From NCBI GenBank assembly GCA_017311315.1, contig CM029663.1, positions 36,250,622-36,314,621 of the forward strand: 64,000 nucleotides of DNA, read 5' to 3'. The stretch is from Dendrocalamus latiflorus. Taxonomy: Eukaryota; Streptophyta; Magnoliopsida; Poales; Poaceae. The translations under genes and the position numbers were made by a program. Each line of letters starts with the position of its first letter. The stretch's first letter is position 1. Positions 34,876 through 44,455 of the stretch are shown here, in pieces. The notes under the pieces were generated by a model. That model saw only the letters and a list, made by a program, of their open reading frames with translations. It was not told where the DNA came from and ran no database searches.

Positions 34876-35150
34876 TTGGATGCCCAAAATTTGGGATTCC
34901 AAGTCCTATCAAATTCAAACCATGGTAAAATTAAGACTTAGCCAAAATTTTCACCATCCAAGCAATGATAAATATACAAACTTTGCCAAATTTTGGGAAT
35001 CCAAGCAACAGTAAAAATGCAGACGTAGCCAAATTTTGGGCATCCAAGTCACAGTAAAAATATAGACTTAACCAAATTTTGGACATTCAAGCCATGGGAA
35101 AAATGCAGACTTCGCCAAATTTTGTGCATCCAACTATGGTAAAATTACCC
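34876..35150 (+). repeat. Minisatellite array right of the nested CACTA
   Basis: Five to six units about 47 bp long, reading GCAGACTTAGCCAAATTTTGGGCATCCAAGC...GGTAAAAAT. Together with 33505-33604 they form a foldback about the insertion point. Confidence 0.85.
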
Positions 35151-35445
35151 ACTTTTTTTAGCTCTGGTACAACTATCACATACTGTTTTTACCAAAAACC
35201 ATCTGTGATAACTGACTGTTACAGATGGTTCTAGTTTCAAACTATCTGTGATAACGGACGATCACAGATAGTTCTTGTTCCGAGCCATCTGTGATACGAT
35301 TTTCACAGTTAATTCAAAAATAGTTTGTGATACGGTTTTCACAGATGGTTCAAAAATAATCTAAGAATAAGCCCTATTACAACTGACCAATGAAGTCAGA
35401 TAGTTCAAGGAACCATCTATGATGAATTTTTATGTGGTAGTGTAA

Positions 35446-36420
35446 AGTACTCGGTGATCAAGAAGAATTTGCCAAAAAAATTATGAGAGGAATTTGAAGA
35501 ATTGTATATGGCAAAGTCACTAACAAATCGGTGGGTGTGGAAGCGACAATTATACATGTTGTGCTTGAAGGAAGGTACACGGTTCATTGACCATCTCAAT
35601 ATTTTCAACAAACTTATCACACAACTGACTAGTGTAGATGAGAAAATTATGGAGAGCGACAAGGTCATCATGCTGACATCATTTCTACCATCATCATGGG
35701 AGCAATTGGTAATCAATATTCTCGTTGTGGAAACCACTCTCAACTTCAATGAGACAGTTGCATATCTATTGAAGGCGGAGTCCTTGAAAAAGCCATTAGA
35801 ATCTTCATCTTCAGATGATCAAGCATTGGCTGCAGTAGGTGTTGTAGGTAGAAGCAAAAGTCACAGAAAGAAGAAGGGCAAGAGTAAGGACACACGTGTA
35901 TACTATTTACGTGATGAGGAAGGTCATATGGTAAAGACTATACGAGTTTGAAGCAAATAAAGCGTGCATGCTTAGTGGCGGTTGCAAAGGATGATTCGAA
36001 TGTACTAGTCGTCAATCAATTAGGCACTTCTCATAGATGGATATTAGATTCAGGTTGTTGCTTCCTTATATGATCAGCGAGGGAGATGTTTGACAAAGGA
36101 TATCTACTCCCGGTGCATGGAACTATTCACTTAGCAGATTGCAAGTATGCAATTAGTGAGGTGGGAATAGTTACATTGGAGATGTATGATGAAGCACATC
36201 ACACATTGACAGGAGTTCGATATGTTCCAGGTTTAAAGAAGAATCCAATATCTATGAGGTCATTTTAACTCGAAGGTTGTAAAGTATCATTTCGAAGTGG
36301 AGTCATACAAGTTACTTGCAAAGGGCAGGTGATCATAAAAAGTATCTGGAGCAATGGAGAATGCCGATTAAAAAGTATACCTAAAGGAAAGGTAACCAAT
36401 GGAAGATCTGATTAAAATCC
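35446..36420 (+). pseudogene. Copia gag-protease remnant
   Basis: The frame at 35502-35951 encodes a copia-type gag capsid domain (UBN2-like): YMLCLKEGTRFIDHLNIFNKLI, then SLPSSWEQL-like text (TSFLPSSWEQLVINIL) and NFNETVAYLL. The zinc knuckle has lost its cysteines (VYYLRDEEGHMVKT). After stops, WILDSGCCFLI with DSG is the retroviral-type aspartic protease active site of copia Pol, followed by GVRYVPGLKKNPISM. Integrase and reverse transcriptase are missing. The outer CACTA sits just upstream, cutting the 5' part. Confidence 0.8.
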
Positions 36421-37760
36421 TAGCCAAGAGAAGGAAACCATATCGTCGATAGTAGGTAATCAGATCTCACTTGCAGTTATGCGTGAAACTACAAAGTTAG
36501 TTGCAAAATCTAGAAGACGTAAAGGCAAAGGTACGAGCTGTTGGAAGAAGGAAGATGTGGTGGGACTAAGTACACGGTACTGGTGAGCAAGTAGAGCTCA
36601 GAGGCGGTACAAACCTATAGCATAGAACTCTGTAGGAACAGTAGATGTGGTTAATCAAACTACACAACAAAGGAGCTCACGAGTGGAGGGTCTTGGTATG
36701 CTAGCCCAGACACTGATACACACATTGTGATGATGTGCATGAGCCCTTATGGTGGGGGCACTACTAAAGATGGGAGGAAAAATGAAAAAAAGAACGGAGC
36801 CGACTTGGAGCGAGTTCTTGGAGGATGGTGACTTAAAAGGATAAGAGTTAATGTGAAGATTGTTGAGTATGGTGACTCATATCCTAGTCTTTTAGCATTT
36901 GAAAAGGTGTACTATAAGGAGTTCTAGATGAATCTTTTTTATGGAAATAGTAGGAGAGCCTCCTATTGCGCTACATTAGATAAATAATAATGTACAAAAG
37001 AGACAGAGATAGGGAGAGAGAGAAAGGGAGGGATTCCAAAAACAGAAACAAAATCAGAGATTTAGAGAGTATTTATCCAGGTATTAAGCAAAGAGTGAAA
37101 AGCTGGCTTAACTCCAAGAAGCAGCAAAGATGCCTCCAAATTGAGCCAAGATAGCCAATATGTGAGACTATGGTGTTACTGTTGGAAGATCAGCTCATTT
37201 CTAACTTTTCAAATTATCCAAGCTGCCAGTATGAACTTCTGCATGAATAGCTGCCTTGTGAAGATTGATTTTCTATTTAGGACTCTAGTTTGGACGTCGC
37301 GTCAGTGTCCCACTGAAACCTAATCGCATTCCTACTTTCATTTAGAGTAGTATTCCTACTCAACTTTGGAGGAGAGTTAGAAGGATTATATAAAGCCGTG
37401 AGGGTGATCATGGAGAACCCAATCAACTAAGCAATAAAGTGAAGAAACCATTCATCTAAAGATAGAGGTGTCCAAGAGAATTAGAAATTAGGATATATTT
37501 TAGCACTAGATTTTTGTATAGGGCAGAGATTTGAAGGTCCTAAAAGATTCTAGATGGTTGTAAGAGAAGGATAAGAAATTTGCAGACAGCTTCATCAAAT
37601 CTTTTCTCTCTCGTTCTGATTGCTTCAACGTTGTTGCTTTGATTCTCTTTACAAGATTCATCTTCTTTGTTCTTGACACCATATACATTTGTATCGTATC
37701 TCATAAATTCTGATATGATGCGAAGACTATTGCAGATAAAAGGGGTATTAGAGTCTGACA
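36421..37760 (+). mobile_element. Probable copia 3' region and LTR-like segment
   Basis: From about 36930 the sequence has LTR-like features: a TATA box in GGATTATATAAAGCC near 37387, then a leader-like region, then GGTATTAGAGTC at 37744, which resembles a decayed methionine tRNA primer site. 36421-36930 keeps short coding-like scraps in changing frames. The exact LTR borders were not found and no second copy is present for comparison. Confidence 0.4.
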
Positions 37761-38990
37761 TCCCAAATTTGCATCACCACCACTGCAATTACTGAAACCT
37801 TCGCTTATTCCCAACACCACCCTATAATTTGCTGAGATGCTGTTCCTTATCGACTCCGCTGCACATAATCAGCCGTCGCAACCAGCAACGCAACCTCAGC
37901 GCTTTATCATTACTGCCGCTCTACAACCAACAAGCAGCAGCCACGCATTTTAGTTAAACCTTGCAAATGCTCATCATTGCACTAAAACCTGAGCACATCT
38001 AGTGGATCAAAAGGTCTTGTTTCTTTTTTGTGTGGGGGAAGGCAGGTACAGAAAATACCTAAAAATAAATTTAAAAATTTACCTTCCCTTCCGTAGCTAA
38101 TTATTCATCTTGGACTTCATATTTTTCTGATTTTTTCATTGAGGACTATATCCTCAAATAACAAATGACCTACAAAATATGTAACTGTGAGCTGGACGGA
38201 ACTTCGACATTATTTTGCGATTACAAAGAATACGTACATCACGACACATGCACACATATATGACTGCGTCTCCATATCATACGTCTAGATAGATGGAGGT
38301 TTGAGATCAATCCATAACCTCACAAAATTATTACTGAAGCGCATTGGCTTGTTTATAATAGGTAGGTACCAAGATTTGAACCCTGCTTGGTGAAATCGGG
38401 CACTCATTGACATTTATGAGGGATGTAAGTACAAATTTGATTATCAGCTATTTGGTGCTTGATTTTATTTTCTACTCCAATCTTTTGTGTGAATGTAGTG
38501 TGTTCGCGTGTGAGAGCTAGATCGAGGGACAAAACAGATAGATAATTTAGAAATAAAAGGAGAAAATGGTACTGAAAATGGACATACAAGTAAAAGTCCA
38601 TGATGTTCATACTTTGGCATGCCCTAGCTCAGAGAGAAGTTATCGTGCTAATCAGAAAAGTTGCTATCAGACAGACCTTATGACAATGATTACCATAATT
38701 GACCTCTACTAGAGCTAAAATAAAGTCAAACTAGAGGGGCCCTAGCTATTAATACGGGATAAAAACGAAGCACCTAGACCTAGATCGACCAACAAATCAA
38801 TGTAGCGCGATAGCTTGATTTTGAGATGGGTTTTCTTCTTTTTTTATTAGAAAAAAATGAGAGGATCTAGAGGAGAACCATTCATTTCAACTGATCGTGA
38901 AACTATAGATCAATTTATAACACAAAGCAAAAATAATTCCGTCTATAAGCAAACTGTTGCCACACTAGTCTAATTTTTTTTACCGTCTCA
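37761..38990 (+). repeat. Dispersed repeat R, copy 1
   Basis: AAATTTGCATCACCACC onwards aligns with 58569-59480 in the same orientation, through TTCGCTTATTCCCAACA, ATCTAGTGGATCAAAA, TATTTTTCTGATTTTTTCATTGAGG and GATCGTGAAAATATAGATC-like blocks. Copy 1 has extra sequence (about 38390-38820). No coding region is recognised. In copy 1 it follows a primer-site-like motif, so it could be the untranslated internal leader of a retroelement. A large CACTA starts 199 bases downstream. Confidence 0.7.
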
Positions 38991-39189
38991 CGTCGGATGT
39001 ATCACAGGAGCAACCAGCAAATAGAGGCTGCAACCAGCATCACAGCAGGAGCAGCAACAACGCATGTAGTGGCAGCGATGCAGCACGCATGCAAATAGAG
39101 GCAGCGGAGGCTCGGCCAGCCGCAGCCTAGCGTGCAGCAGCTCCGCAGCAGACTCATGCATGGCGATGCTGCACAGGCCATGGGCATGA

Positions 39190-39510
39190 CACTACTACAA
39201 AAAAAGGTCATCACAGACGGTTCGAAATCGTCATCACAAACGGTTTTGTGAACCGTCTGTATTTATGGGTCAGTGATAATCGAAGGTCATCACAGACGGT
39301 TTTTGAACCGTCTGTGATTATCAGCTATCACAGACGGTTTTGAGTTAAAAACCGTCTGTGATAGCTGATAATCACAGACGTTTTTTAACTCCAAACCGTC
39401 TGTGATTATCAGCTATCACAGACGGTTTTTAACTCAAAACCGTCTGTTAAAAACCATCTGTGATTATCAGCTATCACAGACGGTTTTTAAGTCAAAACCA
39501 TCTGTGATAT
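39190..39510. repeat. Left TIR and subterminal hairpin array of the large CACTA
   Basis: At least eight copies of ATCACAGACGGTTTTTAA or its complement are arranged as back-to-back palindromes of about 35 bp, which can fold as hairpins. In the CACTA superfamily such repeats bind the element-encoded accessory protein and position the ends. Confidence 0.9.
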
Positions 39511-39822
39511 TCCCTTCAACCCCTAAATATATTTCTGTTTATTGGCTAGCCTCAGGAAATGCTAGCCATGCCCTCTGAAACAAGCAAATAATCACAGACA
39601 TAAAACATATACAATTCACACATCTCATTTCATTTCAGATACATTTCACATCTCAATTCATTTCACAGACATAAAACATCCAATTGACAACGCACTTCAT
39701 TTCACAAACATAAAGCATCCATTTCGCAAATCAATTCATTGAATTGAAATAAAATATCCATTAACAAATACACAATTGTAAAAGATCTACATTGTATTTG
39801 CACTTAGAATTACAATAAAAAA

Positions 39823-42766
39823 TCATTCTGGGCAGTGGAACTCTCCATCTGATCTTACAACTTTTGTCCACAAAAACCAAATGAGCTCTCCTCGATTTTT
39901 TGCAATATCCGGTTGTTTCAATGCAGATGTAGAGATGGACGCAGCCTGTCGATAGGAATATGAACGCGCACATATATAAAACTTGACATGTATGAAATAA
40001 ATGTGGGAAGATTGACAAACCTTAGAATTAGTGATCTTGGTGGAATCGAGGAGTAGTCTCATATGGTGGCACACGTAGTATCCACACGTGTTGCCCGGCT
40101 GCTGCTGGTGGCACTGCAAAAAATATAATGTGTTAAATCAAGTGGCATTACTACTATGTGTTGTATATGATTAATTAATGTGTAACTAGCGAATACCCGA
40201 AACTTGCGATCATGTTTCAAGGCCTTGGCCCCTGTCGTCGAGTCACGTGTTTGTTGAACGTATGTGGCGAACGACCTTCGTTATTCGAAAAAGTTAGATT
40301 AGTTATTCGGAAGGAAAGAAAGAGTACAATGTACAATGTACGTACCTATCGAGTATTTGGGCGATAGCTGTGTACTTGGATTTGTTCTTACTTAGAGAAT
40401 CAAGATATATAGCCTTGTTCCATTTTGGTATAATTACAATTAAAATCCAATGGAATTTCTCATTGTATGGCATAAGAACAAATTCCTTATCTTGGTGAGC
40501 CAACAGTGCTTTTGTAATATAGTCCTCGACGAAGGATGCATTCTCGATGATGGTATCAATGGCGACCAAGCGTGGGTCCAGGAAACCAATTCGTGATTTC
40601 GATGATCTAGCTTCGGTCAGCATGAATCTATATATAACACAGGAAAGCAACAAATTGTGATATATATCGGTATTACGTGAACAGAGACTGTGATTGTACA
40701 GACTTACAGCGTCCAGCATCGAACGAGTGAGGCGTCGAGAGCGTTGAGCGTGAAAAGTTCAAATATATCGTCAAAGGTCACCGCGAAGACACAGTCATGA
40801 GCTTCGTGCAAGAAATGTTCCAGCTTGAATTTGACAGTGATACCTGAGCGCCGTTCTGCCTCTAGCTTATTGGACTGTTCCATATACTAGGCAACCAAGT
40901 CCTAGTTTTTGGAGCTCTTCCTGGACTACCATCGGCTTAGCTAGCACGAATTTGCGGGCCAATGGCATGGACGGGATATCGTCATCATCCTTCGTCTTTG
41001 ATTTGCCCTGGCCACTGCCTCGATTGTCGATCGACTTTATGCTAGTCGACTGTAATGGTATAGACGGTGCAAGTTGCTCTGGCGAGAATAGCACCCGTGG
41101 AGATAGCACCAGTGCAGGTAGCTGTGGTTTGCACTGCCCGTGTGGAGATGGCACCAGTGCAAGTTGCTGTGGTTCGCACTGCACTTCTGGTCCTGCCACC
41201 GGTGAAGAAGCCTCCAGGGAGATGTCGGTTTTGGGCCACTGGATGAATGTTCCAATGGCCTGTCCTAGATTCACGATCTCGTCGTTGGGGGGCTTCGGTA
41301 GTGGGACCACCTCAAAATTGGCATACACACCATCCACATTAACTTTTGCGAAGCCTGGCGCTAAAGCTTGACCGTGCACCATGGCCCCAATACCAGACGA
41401 ATATGCCTGGCCCCAAGCAGCGTACAAGAGAATGGAGCCATATCTCACTTGGAGCCTGCACGTCGTAGGCTCCTACATAACGATACAAAATTAGCTACTC
41501 GAATAGGCCTACCAATGGAGCAAGCATTCGAGAGGTAATAATTATTACCAGGATGTCGTCCACAGGAAATTTGGACTGGGTTTGCGTCGGATTGGACGCG
41601 CAGCTACTCGGACGGTTGTGCGGGCTAGCTAGCACAGGAGCGGCGGTGGCGGCCTGCTGACTTTCTGTCTGTTTCCGCACCTCATCTCTGATTACATCAG
41701 CCATCTGAGCTAATAGCTCCTCTCTAAGAGATTCCTTGATCTCTTCTCGTAGCTGTGCGTCACGCTCGGCTTTGTTTCTCTTCCTGCGCCGATACATGTC
41801 GGAGTCATCTTGGAAACCATGTTTCCAAGGAACGTAAAGCCCAAGGCCTCTCGTACGGCCCGGGTGCTCCTTGTTTCCCAGGGCCACGGAGAGCATATCA
41901 TTCTCCCTTGTTCCCTGAAATGATCCCAGGGTAGATTGAAAACTCAGCTCTTCCTGCAAGAGCACGACATGTCATTTCAATTCGTACGAAGTTGTGGAGT
42001 AATTACAAGCTACGTAGTTCGATCGATATCTTACCAAGCGCTCGGTCACTTGCTGGTCTGCAGGGTTTCGAAAGGTGACGTCCCCTGATGTCGTTGTAGA
42101 TGACCTTGCTCTAATCCAATTTCGAGCACGGTCATCCGGGATATTGGAAAACGGCGGGGCAATGTCCTGTGCAGCTGCCAGCTCATCCTCCTTACTCCAC
42201 TGCGAGATTTTACCCGCATACCCAGCTGTGCCAAGTCTGTGAGGGTGTGTATTTTTTGCCTGGAGGGCCTTGTGCGCCACACTTGTACTTTTGAAATCTT
42301 CGGTCGTTTTCATCGCCTTGAACTCTTCCCATTGTGGTTCCAGGAATGGGTATTTATGAACAGGCGTTTCGACCATCTCCACGTATTTCCTGACAAGCGT
42401 GCTCTTGAAGTTCTTCCATGCTTTGCACGCCGCTTTGTAGGTTTGTTGTTGCACAGCGTCCAGGTGTTCTTCTGGGAACTCGAACGATGCCAAAATTTCG
42501 GTCCACAGCTCACGTTTCCGAGTGTCAGGCACGTTCTTCCACGAATTGTATGTGATCTCAATTCGTTCTCGTGCAACTACTCCGACCATGGTTCGGAATG
42601 CGTTTACTGCTTTTTGAGGAAGGATAGGGACCCCAGATGCATTCACCGCTGTGATGATCTGTCGGCCCTCAGGCTTCTTTGATAGCCCTCTTCCTTGGCG
42701 TCTTGATGTTGGAGCGGACGCCTCCGGCGATGATGTTGAAGAATGCGCGGGTGACATGTTGCTCAT
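39823..42766 (-). CDS. CACTA second gene: Ptta/En/Spm-type domain joined to a Ulp1-type cysteine peptidase
   Basis: I infer seven exons with GT-AG junctions: 42766-42035, 41953-41549, 41472-40708, 40627-40346, 40275-40197, 40113-40021 and 39945-39823, with codons joining in phase at the junctions I checked. The first 250 residues match plant transposase family Ptta/En/Spm (PF03004): ITYNSWKNVPDTRKRELW, YPFLEPQWEEFKAM, HRLGTAGYAGKISQW. Exon 2 adds KEHPGRTRGLG...VPWKHGF and a charged likely coiled coil. Exon 3 has GFAKVNVDGVY and a proline/glutamine-rich repeat. The C-terminal part is a C48-type peptidase with His in KFHWILIVI, Asp in YLDSL, Gln in CHQQQPG and the nucleophile Cys in GNTCGYYVC. 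Such enzymes remove SUMO-like tags. The single defect seen is a one-base frame change near 40887, between QKLGLGCL and YMEQSNKLE. This type of fusion is known in plant CACTA elements. Confidence 0.85.
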
Positions 42767-42780
42767 TTTGTGGGTCTATT

Positions 42781-42880
42781 AAGATAAGATGAGAAAGTAA
42801 TCATATTGAATTGCAAGACAAGAGAGGAGTAGAGGGGAGGGGGAGAAGGGAGGGGGTGATGTGCCTATCTTACCAATGTA
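42781..42880 (+). repeat. Direct repeat, left copy, flanking the foldback pair
   Basis: AAGATAAGATGAGAAAG...GAGGAGTAGAGGGGAGG...GGGAGGGGGTGATGTG is repeated in the same orientation at about 43865-43985. The two copies bracket the two foldbacks, about 1 kb apart. Confidence 0.75.
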
Positions 42881-42907
42881 TTCAAGTCAATTTTATTACA
42901 AAAGTGC

Positions 42908-43190
42908 AAAAGAAAAGACATTCCAGATTCTTCGGTGAGCAGCCGACATAGCCGACTTCTTCGGTGAGCGACTATCCATCTGCTTCTTCCCACTCCTTTT
43001 CTTCATCTCTAGTCTCCGGATCACGTACGCCAGTAGCGATGATTCATCTAACTGAATCATCGCTACTGGCGTACGTGATCCAGAGATCAGAGATGAAGAG
43101 AAGGAGTGGGAAGAAGCAGATGGATAGTCGCTCACCGAAGAAGTCGGCTATATCGGCTGCTTACCGAAGAATCTGGGAATTTCTTTTTTT
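42908..43190. repeat. Foldback 1 (long near-perfect inverted repeat)
   Basis: Arms 42908-43046 and 43053-43190 are separated by only six bases (TCTAAC). About 139 bases pair with roughly seven mismatches and one 3-base gap. The RNA from either strand would form a very stable hairpin. Each strand carries the same short open frame (SDYPSASSHSFSSSL...) because of the symmetry, and this is not evidence of a gene. It lies between the two transposase-type genes of the CACTA element. Confidence 0.93.
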
Positions 43191-43424
43191 TGAACTTCTG
43201 TACTAAAATTTCCTTGAATTTTGTAATACTATTACTACAAGGTCTCTAAACAAAGTGCCTATCCTAGCACCTACTTTAGTTGCTAATACTATAAACCAAA
43301 TAGCAAAGTCCCTAAACAAAGGTATATGAAGCAAATGACACAAACTAGTGTATCCGGTTCATTGAACGGGAACACTATAGTATGTCACTTGCTTCATTTG
43401 CTGTTTTTTGTCTAGATACATGGA

Positions 43425-43730
43425 GCATTTGGGTGGAAAGATCAACTGTTTCGTCAGGCGCATGACTGCCAATTCGAAGCATAGCATAGCATCCGAGGCA
43501 CATCCGAGGCCTGCTGCTGTGTCTTGAGGAATGCCAAGAGCTGGTATTCAGATGGGTTATGAGAATAAGATTCATAATTTATAGTTTGAGGAATGCCACA
43601 TCTGAAGACCAGCTCTTGGCATTCTTCAAGACACAGCTGCAGGCCTCGGATGTGTCTCGGATGCTATGCTATGCTTCAAATTAGCAGTCATGAGCCTGAC
43701 GACACAATGTATTTCTTTCCACCCAAATGG
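43425..43730. repeat. Foldback 2 (long inverted repeat)
   Basis: Arms 43425-43555 and 43598-43730, loop about 42 bases. The arms share GCATTTGGGTGGAAAG, GAAGCATAGCATAGCATCC and GCCAAGAGCTGGT in reverse orientation with a moderate number of mismatches, more than in foldback 1. It is unrelated in sequence to foldback 1. No coding region is supported. Confidence 0.9.
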
Positions 43731-43864
43731 TCAATGTATCTTTTGCAATAATCGCAAGATTTCTTTATCCGGATACACTAGAATGTGTTACTTGCCTCAT
43801 GCCCTTTGATCATATACTCTTTCTTGATTGGTTAATTTGTGCTCTCAAATTGTAGGGTTGCACA

Positions 43865-43985
43865 TGATAAGATGAGGAAGCAAGAAAAGTGATACATGAT
43901 GCTCAATGTTAGGAAGAGAGGAGAGGAGTAGAGGGAAGGGGGAGAAGGGAGGGGGTGATGTGGACAGAGAGGGGTTATGTGCCTA
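43865..43985 (+). repeat. Direct repeat, right copy, flanking the foldback pair
   Basis: Right copy of the repeat described at 42781-42880, with GAGGAGTAGAGGGAAGGGGGAGAAGG and GTGATGTG matched. It carries a short insertion before GTGCCTATACTATATAC. Confidence 0.75.
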
Positions 43986-44045
43986 TACTATATACTATAT
44001 ACTAACACAACAAGCAATGTAATATGTACCAATGTAAACGAAGCA

Positions 44046-44205
44046 ACTGCAGTAAACAATGTACCAATGTAGTATGTACCAAATAGCAAACTAATTAAGC
44101 TACTGCAGTAAACAATGTACCAATGTAATATGTACCAAATAGCAAACTAATTAAGCTACTGCAGTAAACAATGTACCAATGTAATATGTACCAAGCATCA
44201 AGCAT
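44046..44205 (+). repeat. 56-bp tandem repeat
   Basis: About 2.7 copies of a 56-bp unit start ACTGCAGTAAACAATGTACC. Copy starts are at 44046, 44102 and 44158. Copies are nearly identical, so the duplication is recent. Confidence 0.9.
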
Positions 44206-44400
44206 CAACCCTAAACACTAACAGTAAGCATGAAGCATCAACCCTAAATATGTACTAAGCAACTAACCATAACAGTATGAAGCATCAAGCATCAACCCTA
44301 AACACTAACAGTAAGCATGAAGCATCAACCCTAAATATGTACTAAGCAACTAACCATAACAGTATGAAGCATCAAGCATCAACACTAACAGTAAGCATGA
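44194..44400 (+). repeat. 87-bp tandem repeat
   Basis: About 2.4 copies of an 87-bp unit start AGCATCAAGCATCAACCC, with starts at 44194, 44281 and 44368. The unit contains shorter internal repeats of AAGCATCA. Confidence 0.9.
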
Positions 44401-44455
44401 AGCTCGGAGCATGAAGCTCGGGGAGGGATTTGATGACCTTAGGGTTTTGGTGACC

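Larger units (their letters stand above)
32853..35442. mobile_element. Outer non-autonomous CACTA element, TSD TAA
   Basis: The left end is CACTACTACAAAAAGG and the right end, reversed, is CACTACCACATAAAAATT. TAA flanks both sides (32850-32852 and 35443-35445). Both arms hold hairpin repeats of the ATCACAGATGGTTNNNAACCATCTGTGAT type. The core contains a pyrimidine-rich (CTCCTC) stretch (33270-33480) and 47-bp-type minisatellite units that invert at the middle. A second CACTA is inserted in the core. No transposase is present. Confidence 0.8.

Noticed and set aside
40952..41371. 139-codon plus-strand frame
   Set aside because: Antisense of exon 3 of the Ptta/Ulp1-type gene; its cysteine-rich look reflects the repeat on the coding strand.
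42239..42682. 147-codon plus-strand frame
   Set aside because: It is antisense to exon 1 of the CACTA second gene, which has clear family motifs on the minus strand.
42896..43206. Near-identical short proteins on both strands
   Set aside because: An automatic result of the palindrome in foldback 1, not two genes.
42908..43730. miR820 precursor
   Set aside because: Known rice CACTA elements carry it, but I did not find the miR820 sequence or its complement in either foldback.
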